A DNA stretch of 64,000 bases from assembly GCA_021613335.1 (NCBI GenBank), contig JAJTWR010000236.1, positions 998,501 through 1,062,500 on the forward strand. Direction: 5' to 3'. The position numbers and the translations under genes were made by a program. Origin of the DNA: Whitmania pigra. Lineage: Eukaryota; Annelida; Clitellata; Hirudinida; Haemopidae. Below are positions 55,127-64,000 of the stretch, in pieces. Position 1 is the stretch's first letter; every line of letters begins with the position of its first letter. Below the pieces are notes generated by a model. The model saw nothing but the letters and a program-made list of their open reading frames with translations. It ran no database searches and was not told where the DNA came from.

Positions 55127-55652
55127 CTAGCACGGGCACTTGTTCTCCTCTTCAGGACCACCCACATTCTCCTGGCCATATTCAGTTTGATGGATTTCCC
55201 CCTCGGGATTAACCGTGGTCTCCAGATCATGATGATGATGATGCTGATGATGATGATGATGATGATGGAATTCCCCACCAGAATCATCAGCGATCCCCGG
55301 GTGATGTTTATGTTGATGGATATCCTCACCAGGATCAACCGCATGGGTGCTTTCCACTTCGCATTTGTTTGGTTGTTTGCCGCCAAAGGGGCACTTGCTT
55401 GGGTGGTTCGGACTGCCGGGTGTACTACCCACGTGGCTGCCTTTCGAATCACATCTGCTTGGGTACTGCTTCGTCAATCCAGGCGGTGGTATACCCGTGT
55501 AGCCGTAGCCCTCCTCTGGTTCCCACTTGATGGGGTACTTTTCCTTACCTGGTGCATCCATGTAGATGACCCAGTGGTTGGCGGGAAGTTCCATTTTCGT
55601 GGTGTCCTTCTTTGTCTTGCACGTCACTTCGAAGTCTGTTCCGAACGGTGTC
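55127..55652 (-). CDS. CFAP161: CFAP161 exon 7, with long C-terminal extension
   Basis: The acceptor is CTCACTCACAG, formed by the end of the GTGA/TCAC microsatellite. It begins TPFGTDFEVTCKTKK and keeps ELPANHWVIYM. About 140 further residues follow, with GYGYTGIPPPG, several Cys, a His run (seven then five His around one Gln, residues about 370-382) coded by a CAT microsatellite, and the end NKCPC-stop at 55127-55129. The extension has no family match that I recognise. Confidence 0.88.
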
Positions 55653-58600
55653 CTGTGAGTGAGTGAGCGAGTGAGTGAGTGAGTGAGTGGTGAGTGAGTG
55701 AGTGAGTGAGTGAGTGAGTTGAGTGAGTGAGTGAGTGAGTGAGTGAGTGAGTGAGTGAGTGAGTGAGTGAGTGAGGAGTGAGTGAGTGAGTGAGTGAGTG
55801 AGTGAGTGAGTGTGAGTGAGTGAGTGAGTGAGTGAGTGAGTGAGTGAGTGAGTGAGTGAGTGAGTGAGTGAGTGAGTGAGTGGAGTGAGTGAGTGAGTGA
55901 GTGAATGAGTGAGTTACAAAATAAAAATTAAAAAATATATCAAGCTGCTTGAAGGACAAGGCGAAACTAATCCTTCAGTTTTTTCGTCTGATACGTTTTA
56001 CGACTAAATTGTCCTGAAATGCATCCAAGCGTGTTAAGCAAGTAATTCTCACCTCAACTCGTAATCTTCCTCCAAACACAAATTCTCGTTTGAATCCGCA
56101 TGTCTTATGAGGAGACGCATGTTGCACTGAAAATTGGAGGGCCTTTAAAATATTATTATTCGAAAAGAAAATAAAAATCTATAAAATAATAATAATAATA
56201 ATCAAAACAATAATAATAATAAATTAATGAATATCAAACGGATATTCACACGGTAAAAAAGAATTAATGAATTTTAATCTCTAATTTGATTCATTATCGT
56301 ATTCAGCCAAACGAGTAAATGTCCTTCAAACAAACATGACAAACCATTGAATGGAACCAACTCGTTAGACCAACCAATCAGTCAATCAATCAATCAACCT
56401 ATCAACCAACCAATCAATCAATTAACCATCCAATCAACCAACCAATCAATTAACCATCCAATCAACCAACCAATCAATTAACCATCCAATCAACCAACCA
56501 ACCAATCATCCCTCATCGTGTAATCCCAACTCAACCTTGATCGGTTCCCCTTCCATCTCCATCCTCTCTCTCGGATCGTAGGCAACCGCTTTCCAGGCAC
56601 AACTCCAGGAGCATTCGGCAACCATGGCCGTCCAGTTGTTCGGAGACCAAAGAGGTTTTTTGAAGAAGGGACTCTTCTTAACGCTCATCATGAGAAGCTG
56701 TTCATGACAGGCAACATCATCGTCATCATCACCATCATCGTCATCGTCATCGTCATCATCATCCTCATCATCATCATCACCATCATCGTCATCATCATCG
56801 TCATCTCTATCGTCATCGTCATCATCGGCAATTTAAGTCATGACTTTATAAAATTTTGTTTTCCATAATAATAAGGATAAATTGGTGGCACTTCTAGCAG
56901 CTCTTGTAATGTTGTCTTGTACTAATTAAGTTGCTAAGTTAAGCTAAGTTATCTGATAATCTTGTAACTCCACGTCAAGTGTTAATTCCATGTCATCGAG
57001 TCATACGAGGTGAGGTCGTCAAGTGCACGCTGACGTCCGTCACCGCACGCCTCCGTAAAATTATGAAGTTATGAAATTATAAAATTATGAAGTTATGAAA
57101 TTATAAAATTATGAAGTTATGAAATTATAAAATTATAAAATTATGAAATTACTTCTGGCGAACCTTTTCACTGCTCGAGTAGAGATAGAACGATTGCCCG
57201 TATCTGACAACCATTCCGTCTTCAGCTCCGTGACGTCTGCCGAGAGTAAACGAAAAAGGAGGGAAAATATATTTTTGAATTTTAAAGTGAAAATATATTC
57301 TTGAATTTTAAAATGAAAAAATATGTTAATTTTAAAATGAAAAATATGCTCAAGGATAATGGCCTTTCGGATAAATTATTCTTGTTGATGATTTTGTCCA
57401 ATTATTTTACAATTATTTTTTAATCGTTTTTTTTTCAATATTTTATTCTTATTTTGTTGACTTTAATAAATTGCTTTTGCGAAATCTGCACGTTAAAAAA
57501 ATTGAGCAATTTTAAAATTTTTGCAAATTTCTAAGTTTTTTAATGATTTTATTTCCATTATTCTAAAGCATATCAAATCGTTATGTTTGTTATGTTAAAC
57601 TACGTATGACGCAAAGGCACTAGCTGACAAAGTGTGACGCCATATTACCAGATGACACGTCACTACACGATACTACATGACATTACACAATCACACCGCC
57701 ACACATGACATAACACAATGACCCAGCCACACATGACATAACACAATGACCCAGCCACACATGACGTGACATGACGTGACATTCGCCCACCCTCTGATGA
57801 CGAACGTCGAGATGACAGTAGGAGACATGACAACTTCGGAAACAGAGAGATCTTTCGGCGGCAGTTCAATGATGGACTCCGTGTACTCTCTGAGGTACAG
57901 CAGGTCTTCGGGCATGTAGATGCAGAGAGTCCTTACCTTATCTTGTATGTTGCTGTGGTAGTGGTTAAGGATCATAATCCTATCACCGTATCTCACGTAT
58001 TGATCGGTACTTCTGGACACCAATGCCTTGTGTTTGTGTGAAAAGGTACTGTTGTTGTGATTTATCGTTTAATAAAATTGAGGTCAATGAAATATTTATT
58101 GAGAACCTCATTTAGTCGTGTTTAATGGTTAATTAGGACGTATTATCTTATCAAATATTACTTATTAGAAAAGTTATTAAGTACAAGTTTTATGCAGAAA
58201 TATTGTAAAATAAATTTTATCGGAATATTAATTTATCTGCAAACAAATTCTAATCATTTTGGTCATTACACCGTGTTTAAGTTAACAATGTATTTACTAA
58301 GTAACCTATCATTCATCACTATCAAGACAGTACATAATTCGACTTCCAATTAGCCCGACCAATCAGCAATTGTCAACCTACCGCCATGTTTATTCTGCGA
58401 CCGTTCATCGGGAAAACCCCATCAAAAAATCATCACCATTCGTCAACGGTTAGTTTACGTTCGCGCCCTCGCGTCCTCATACAGAATAGGGGCAAAATTC
58501 AACAGCGCCGGTAACCATTACCAATTACCAACAACGTCAAGTAAAGGTGTAAACTTAACTAAACTAAACTAACTGGTTTCAGGCACAACTTTTTTAAACT

Positions 58601-60429
58601 TCCGAGCTTCTGCCAGCTGAGCTGCCCGTGTTCTCTCTTGTACAGGTACTCCATCACGACGTCCTGGAAACACGTTTTGGTCGTTGTTACTCGATAAACT
58701 CCGACTCGAAAGTTTGAAGAATTTTCGTCCTAGCTCGGGAGTTGCCCGTTGCAGTGGCTTAGCTAGGGTGTGTTTCGCCCTATAACATTGGTGCCCCACC
58801 CATCCACCCATCCATCCCCTTTTAATCGCCATATTTTTCTATTGCATCGAATAAGAAAATGATTTTAATATGAAACTTCTGGGACATAAGTGATGGTTTT
58901 TGTTTAATTAATTTTTTTGTTTATAGTTCTGTGATGGTTTAAAACATACAAACATTTAGAAACAATAATCTGATCTGATAATTTGACCTAGAAAAACGTT
59001 TATTCTTCGAGAATAGGAGGTCGATCATAGAGGGTGAGGGTCGATCTTGGCCGGACCATAGAGGGTATGGGTCTACCATAGCATAGCCAATATGGGTCGA
59101 CCATTAAATTTAGTTGTTTCCCTTTGCAAATGGCACATGTGTAGATCAACATAAACATTATCATGTCAAAAAATGGAAGACAGTTGAATGTCGTGAGTAA
59201 AATATTTTACAAAGAAAATCGACATTTTTAATGTTACATCAAACGCCAAAGAATTGAAGTACTTCTCAAATGTGAGAATCAATTTGAAGTAAATATAGAT
59301 GACCTTCAGCATTACATTTTTTTGTTTACTTATTTATTTATTTATTTGATTACAGTCCGTTGCACAACTGAGATGATTTGGACTTAAATACATTGATGTA
59401 CTCAAAGCAGAATTGAAACAACTTCCATATTGATGGATCCTTATTTTTATGACTCATCGAGACGTAAGACATACTTCATTTGATCCAACTGGAACTTTCT
59501 AGTTGGATGGATATTAATGACTTTGAAATGCATCAGACTGAATTTAGATTTTCATTCAGAATTATGGACATTCAAATCTGTTGAACTAAGATTTCTTTAA
59601 ATCTCCGGAAGACGAAAACTTAGAAACGTCTGCTGTTTTCAATTCCCAACTGTTTGAGGTCACTCTCAGGTTCTTTCGTCTCTCTCGTGGGGGTGGTGAT
59701 GGGGGGGTGATGGGGGTGATGGGGGGTGATGGGGGGTGATGGGGGGTGGGTGATGGGGGGGGTGGTGATGGGGGGGTGATGGGGGGGTGATGGGGGGGTG
59801 ATGGGGGGTGATGGGGGGGTGATGGGGGGGTGATGGGGGGGTGATGGGGGGGTGATGGGGGGTTGATGGGGGGTGATGGGGGGGTGATGGGGGGGTGATG
59901 GGGGGGGTGGTGATGGGGGGGTGTGATGGGGGGTGATGGGGGGGGGGGGGGGGGGTGATGGGGGGTGATGGGGGGTGATGGGGGGTGATGGGGGGGTGAT
60001 GGTGTGGAGGTGAGTCGTGAAAAGCAGGAGGGGGTTGTGAATTTTGGATGAGGAGAATAGAAAGAATTGACGATCATTCGCTTCAGAAGTACTCGTGAAA
60101 TATTTATGAGACGCCCACGTATTTTATATCTTAAAACGTCCCACGAGCTGGAATGAATAACTTTAACGGAAAAAAAATAATTTCAAAACAGTTTCCTCCA
60201 TTATAGGCGAACATCAACTGTTCAATTATTAAAAATAATAATAATAATAATAATAATAAATAATAATAATAAATAATAATAATAATAATAATAAAACAAA
60301 ATCTGAAAGAATTCTACAAACCTCTTCGTACATCCTCTCTTCGTACCAATTTCCAACCAAAACGCATTTCTGATAAGTCCTCGGGACGCATTTGTACGGG
60401 GGTCGCAAGCACCGGCAATACCAGGACAT
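55127..60429 (-). CDS. CFAP161: CFAP161 orthologue, cilia and flagella associated protein, 7 exons
   Basis: Minus-strand exons 60429-60322, 58663-58574, 58026-57791, 57236-57164, 56697-56536, 56126-56053 and 55652-55127 total 1,269 nt, all in phase: 422 residues against about 300 in human CFAP161. Matches in order: VGNWYEERMYEE (human MGNWNEDVYLEE), KREHGQLSWQKLGSLKKLCL, DQYVRYGDRIMIL (human YIHYGDKVMLV), GMVVRYGQSFYL (human QVLRYGQDFCL) and PANHWVIYM (human PRNHWMLVT). Known: it is a microtubule inner protein of motile-cilium doublets. Odd: about 140 residues after NHW have no human counterpart and include a His run. It is tail to tail with RP2. Confidence 0.92.
55653..55913. repeat. (GTGA)n microsatellite abutting the CFAP161 exon 7 acceptor
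   Basis: About 60 GTGA units (TCAC on the coding strand) with a few one-base slips. On the minus strand they form the pyrimidine-purine tract and the CACAG acceptor itself. Confidence 0.95.
56053..56126 (-). CDS. CFAP161: CFAP161 exon 6
   Basis: 74 nt, acceptor CAATTTTCAG, donor TGAG|GTGAGA. It reads CNMRLLIRHADSNENLCLEE then DYEL plus two bases of Arg248. Human CFAP161 has AKILINHCHTNRGLAAHRHL here. Confidence 0.88.
56375..56515. repeat. 28-bp CAAT-rich tandem repeat
   Basis: Three to four copies of AACCATCCAATCAACCAACC plus AATCAATT, following shorter CAAT runs, lie in CFAP161 intron 5 next to the exon 5 donor. Confidence 0.85.
56536..56697 (-). CDS. CFAP161: CFAP161 exon 5
   Basis: 162 nt, phase 0 both sides, acceptor ATGAACAG, donor AAG|GTTGAG. 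It contains SPFFKKPLWSPNNWTAMVAE, CSWSCAWKAVAYDPRERMEM and EGEPIK. The W-x-A-x-x-x-D-P-x-x-R-x-E-x-E-G-x-P pattern matches human NCWQAAFPDPQLRLEYEGFP. It stays open for 30 nt past the donor by chance. Confidence 0.9.
56714..56832. repeat. (ATC)n microsatellite
   Basis: ATC/GTC units in CFAP161 intron 4, starting 17 bp upstream (on the minus strand) of the exon 5 acceptor. Confidence 0.93.
57057..57145. repeat. 24-bp A/T tandem repeat
   Basis: Three copies of AATTATGAAGTTATGAAATT plus ATAA, in CFAP161 intron 4 just after exon 4. Confidence 0.85.
57164..57236 (-). CDS. CFAP161: CFAP161 exon 4
   Basis: 73 nt between acceptor CTCTCGGCAG and donor AAAAG|GTTCGC. The first base completes Gly145. 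It reads RHGAEDGMVVRYGQSFYLYS then SSEK, including the second RYG motif. Only this frame is open. Confidence 0.88.
57695..57775. repeat. 28-bp tandem repeat in CFAP161 intron 3
   Basis: Two and a half copies of CACACATGACATAACACAAT plus GACCCAGC lie downstream (minus strand) of the exon 3 donor. Confidence 0.85.
57791..58026 (-). CDS. CFAP161: CFAP161 exon 3
   Basis: Acceptor AAACACAAG, donor AGAGG|GTGGGC, 236 nt. It begins ALVSRSTDQYVRYGDRIMIL and ends TVISTFVIRG. It contains the first RYGD beta-strand motif of the family. A second AG closer to the coding start (GTCCAG at 58013) gives the wrong phase, which is why 58026 is chosen. Confidence 0.9.
58574..58663 (-). CDS. CFAP161: CFAP161 exon 2
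   Basis: 90 nt, phase 0 both sides, acceptor GTTTCCAG, donor CCA|GTTAGT. It reads DVVMEYLYKREHGQLSWQKL then GSLKKLCLKP, matching human MKDFLEKRDKGKLLIQRSRR and LKQNLLRP. Confidence 0.9.
59696..60005. repeat. G-rich GGGGGGTGAT minisatellite
   Basis: About 28 units of 9-12 bp, each with a run of five to seven G (one run of 15 or more), lie in CFAP161 intron 1. All G is on the + strand, the non-template strand being the C-rich one for CFAP161. The poly-Pro/His frame on the minus strand is a repeat translation. Confidence 0.95.
60322..60429 (-). CDS. CFAP161: CFAP161 exon 1
   Basis: ATG at 60429 opens 36 residues, MSWYCRCLRPPYKCVPRTYQ then KCVLVGNWYEERMYEE, with donor GAG|GTTTGT in phase 0. The NW-x-E-E motif is the N-terminal signature of CFAP161. 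The first 25 residues are unusually Cys-rich. No other upstream Met is in frame close by. Confidence 0.88.
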
Positions 60430-63400
60430 CTTGGAAGGTTATTTCGAGGGTATTTGGCCCCGGGTTATTTCCGAAAATTATACTGCCTTAAAATAAATAA
60501 ATGAATGAATAAATAAATAAATAAATGAATAAATGAACGTGTTTTGCTGATTAAATAATAATAATTATTATTATATGAACGCTAAATGTTTCAAACTTTC
60601 AGACGTCAAAGCAGGATTTTCGAAATTGAAACCGTTTTTTTTTTTGTTTACGCGTCTCTCGTGACGCGTTTGTGTTTTAAAGATTCCATAACGCTTTTGA
60701 ATTTAAAACTTTCGTCATTATTTATTAGTTAATTAATTAATTAATTATTCATTTATTTATTTTTATTAATTAGTCAATGTTTTTCGCTTCGTTTTGTTTA
60801 TGTTCAAGTGTTCAAGCATGCGTGTGCGCGTGTTAGCTAATTTCTCAATGTGACGAGATGCATCCATAAATGAACGAACTGACCTTATCAGCTTCAGTGA
60901 GTGATTTCACTTTAGATTTTGTGTTTCTATTATAATTATATTTATAATTATATTTCTTATTATATCTATTATAATTATATTTATAATTATAATAATTCAT
61001 ATTAATACAAATAATAATAGAATAATGGTAATAATATTATTATTATATTGATAATTATATTTATATTTATTTTCCAAGTATGTAGGACGTTTTCAGTAAT
61101 TTGTTGCTGTAAGATTACATTCGTAAACACAAGTAGTAATCAAGACGCATGTAAAGATTTGTTATTACAATGATAACATGCAGCAGATTACAACAGATCA
61201 CAGCAACGTTATAACAACAAATACAACAGCATTTAAAAAATATATATCATGCCAGGAAAGATGATTCGCAGTCATCTCGGAAATCAGATCTGAATTCAAT
61301 TTGTGCTTGCTCATAAGCCCATATCATTATTTCAACCCGCGCCATTTGCGGCCATTTTGTCTTTATTTGATCCTCCTGTCCATTGCAATCCAATCCAATA
61401 AATTATTCCGCATCAGAAAGCAGCATTGGCCAAATGGATTTATTTACGGAGTGTCTGGAGTGTGGAAAAAGTCATTTATTACTCAATGCCGAATCGAATT
61501 TTTAAAACCCAAGATTTCTTCTTCACACGTCATGACGTCAAACTGCTTCCTGATTTATTTGTCATCGTTGGCTAGGATCAGCTGTTTCGGTGCCATTGTG
61601 AATATCGCTCGCAGTTTCCCGTGGCATCTCAGAAAGCCTCAGGCATGTTTATTATTCGTCCTTTCCAACAATGTCCTTCCACGAAATGAGGATGATTGGA
61701 AATCCATTAACGAACTTCAGCAATAATCCTCGCAGCGGCTACGGTTGATGCTGGTCCTAATCCTTTCCTTATTGGATAATCGAGGCATTTTCTGGACCTA
61801 TGAGTTACAATTTCCGTGAAAATTCCTTCATTTGTCAAGCTGCAATTTGAGAGTTCTATCGCGAAATAAATTAGAATTTTTTTAAACTTTGTGAAAATTT
61901 TTTTTTTCATCGCGGCTCAAATCAAGCACGTCATTTCAGCTTTTTCCAAGAGGAACAAACTGATGACGTCACACAACTTGATGACCTTTTTCACGTCTGG
62001 TCTCAAGTCCGCCCTCTCTCCCTACCCCCTCTTCCGACCGCCCCTACAAATAAAAAAAAATTGACGTCCCTTTCTTCCAAGCTAGCTTAAAAATAAGCAA
62101 CACCACCAGTTTTCATCATCTGTTCCCATCGCTTTTATTGTTTTTTTTAAGCTTGAGACATCGTGGGCATGAAGTGTGGGGTTGCGGCGACCAGAAATTA
62201 GCAAAGATTCCGTTTCTATTTAAGAAAACTTTTCGGAAAAATCTCGAGAAGAAATCGTACAAACGATGGCATGACATTTAAAAGCAACTGAATTCCTGAT
62301 CGAGGGAAGGATAAAAGCCATGTCCAGTCTCGACGTAGAAAAAATCGTATGACGATCGACCGATTAATTAGGGCACAGCAGATGTTTTCTCGATCCGAGT
62401 TTAACAACCAATGTCGGATGAATAAAAGCCTAAACGGGATCAACATCGAGGGAATTCTGGAACAATCAAAAGCTTAAACCGGTAAAAGGGAAAACAAACG
62501 CTGTTCATCTAAGAATACAGAGAAGTTCTTCTAGTATTGCTTCTGTCGAAGACACAAAAAGCAGCATAAAGCGAGGAAAATGGGTTCAAAAACACAAACA
62601 ACAGGGATCGCGAAGCTATAAAAAAAATTTAACAGATTTGTTTCAACAAGATCTAAACAAATGTGCAAGTGGGGTTTTGATGAGCCTAATAAATGTAAAC
62701 AACAGACAGAAGTAATGAGCATCTTTTTTCTTTTTTTTTTAGAAAATTTTCCCACAGAAAAAACACGAGAAAAATATATTGCAGATGTTTCGACGATAAA
62801 GGATTTCATTTTTCGATGCACAACCTTCAATTCAAGAATGTTCAGGAATCGCCGATCAAACGGAACTCGAAAGTCAAATTCGAATGACAATCTATGACAA
62901 CTTTGTTGAAAAAAAAGACAATTCAAATTTTAAAAAAAATAACGGCAACCCTAAAAACTAAACAAACCGAGTGAGAAACGACATTTATCAACTCTACGAT
63001 GACATCGCTTCTACTTCGAGACGGGAAAATATACTATACCGCTCAGAATCTAAATGTTTAAAAGTAGAAAATATATTTGTGAAGAGAATTATTGGTTGTT
63101 GTTTGCTAAAAAATAAACTCGAAAATAATTAAAATATGAAATGTTTATTTAAAAAAATTAATTAAGCGATAGGCTAACGTTTTAGAAACATTTCGAGCAC
63201 GATTAGATTTAAGGAGACAGGCAAGAATGAGAATTTTATCACAAAAAAAAACAAAAAACAATGAAACGAATAAATTTTATTTTAAAAAATTAAATAAATG
63301 CGTTAATAATTCAGACTTTAAGATGAAAAAAATTAGAAAACTTGAAATAAACTTGTGAAGACCTCCCACATAACTTACGAATCAATTAAACACGCATATC

Positions 63401-64000
63401 GAAAGTTAGCAGACGATTCTTTAAATGATTACTGACTATGATTACGGTTACAAGAAATATTACCATTCATAATCACCACAATCACGACTATTATGATTGT
63501 TGTGATTGATTACATACATAATTGGAAATGTTGAAAACGTCAGGCTAAAAGTGCACGGAGGAAAGTGAGCAAAAGCAGCTGAAGAAACAAATTCTATCGA
63601 TCGTTCCTAGCCATTCCGGGTTCACACCACACCGAGCCTCTCAAATATTCCTCCAACTCGTCCACAGAACTCAGAGAATATTTTTCTGTCGACATTTCTC
63701 TTAGAAATCCGGCTAGCATTTCATTTTCGATTTGTAAAGCTAATGATCTAGTACTACTATCTAGTACTCAGAGTGGAAGGAAGGCGGGATTCTGAAATGA
63801 ATTAAATTCACATTTTGTGGTGTAGCCATTTTGGTCTGCAAATTCTCTTCATTAGTTTCAAGTGTCTGAGAAGGTGTGTCCTTGATGACAAAAAGGAGAC
63901 TGGCTCCATGTTTCTGGTCTTGATTATCTCTGCTCAGTTGTGTGTTGTTATTCTTGTTGTTGTATGCTTTTGTGATGATGATGATGATGATGATGATGAT
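60430..64000. other. DNA upstream of CFAP161
   Basis: The first 50 bp are presumably CFAP161 5' UTR and promoter; I see no clear TATA box. The remainder is AT-rich with ATTA/TATAATTA runs (60720-60750, 60930-61060) and the dispersed repeat at 61925. A GAT microsatellite begins at about 63973 and runs off the window end. Open frames up to about 140 codons (61301-61726) show no recognisable motif or splice context. Confidence 0.5.
61925..62060 (+). repeat. Dispersed repeat, copy 2
   Basis: It shares TTTCAGCTTTTTCCAAG, CACAACTTGA and ATGACCTTTTT, and the following CCCTCT/CCCCC-rich stretch, with 44050-44200. Same orientation. The element class is not recognised. Confidence 0.68.

Noticed and set aside
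59586..60077. 163-codon Pro/His-rich protein on the minus strand
   Set aside because: It is a translation of the GGGGGGTGAT minisatellite, with flanks lying in CFAP161 intron 1.
61301..61726. 141-codon open frame on the + strand
   Set aside because: It has non-gene-like composition (AT-rich codons, many Cys/Leu/Ile), no domain, and no splice or promoter context. It is within chance expectation for the region.

Overview
This window is nuclear DNA from a metazoan, most likely a marine invertebrate. The evidence is spliced genes with GT-AG introns, coding exons scattered in AT-rich non-coding DNA, two non-LTR retrotransposons, a tRNA-derived SINE family and an extreme density of trinucleotide microsatellites (ATG/ATC, AAT/ATT, AAC/GTT). 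Two genes belong to cilium biology, so the animal is ciliated. I cannot name the phylum from sequence alone. Every gene model here was assembled by eye from splice sites, reading phase and recalled family sequences, without a database search.

Region 1 (about 980 to at least 16682, + strand) holds a partial gene for a large nuclear C2H2 zinc-finger protein. Five large exons join in phase and encode four zinc fingers. A short exon with an unmistakable ELM2 start (14952-15001) and another with the second half of a SANT domain (16619-16682) follow. This zinc finger/ELM2/SANT order is that of the TRERF1/ZNF541/MIDEAS group of histone-deacetylase-associated corepressors. The 5' end lies outside the window and the 3' end is unresolved.

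Region 2 (25833-51204, + strand) is a complete RP2 orthologue, the ARL3 GTPase-activating protein. Nine exons join in perfect phase into 372 residues, from the MGC acylation signal through the TBCC domain to the NDPK-like domain. The arginine finger that makes human RP2 a GAP is a glutamine here. Intron 2 uses a GC donor. Intron 3 carries a nearly intact CR1/Jockey-group LINE. Intron 8 carries an R4/Dong-type LINE sitting inside TAA repeats. An alternative 3' end could add a glutamine-rich tail.

Region 3 (60429-55127, - strand) is a complete CFAP161 orthologue, a ciliary doublet-microtubule protein: seven exons, 422 residues, with a long His-rich, Cys-containing C-terminal extension. It lies tail to tail with RP2.

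The rest (1-979, 16683-25832, 51205-55126, 60430-64000 and the introns) is AT-rich non-coding DNA with microsatellites, minisatellites, SINE copies and other dispersed repeats. I found no rRNA, no functional tRNA gene and no CRISPR. I also found no clearly new multi-gene system. The most surprising observations are the missing RP2 arginine finger, the R4 element in its expected microsatellite target, and the way microsatellites run straight into splice acceptors and coding exons.
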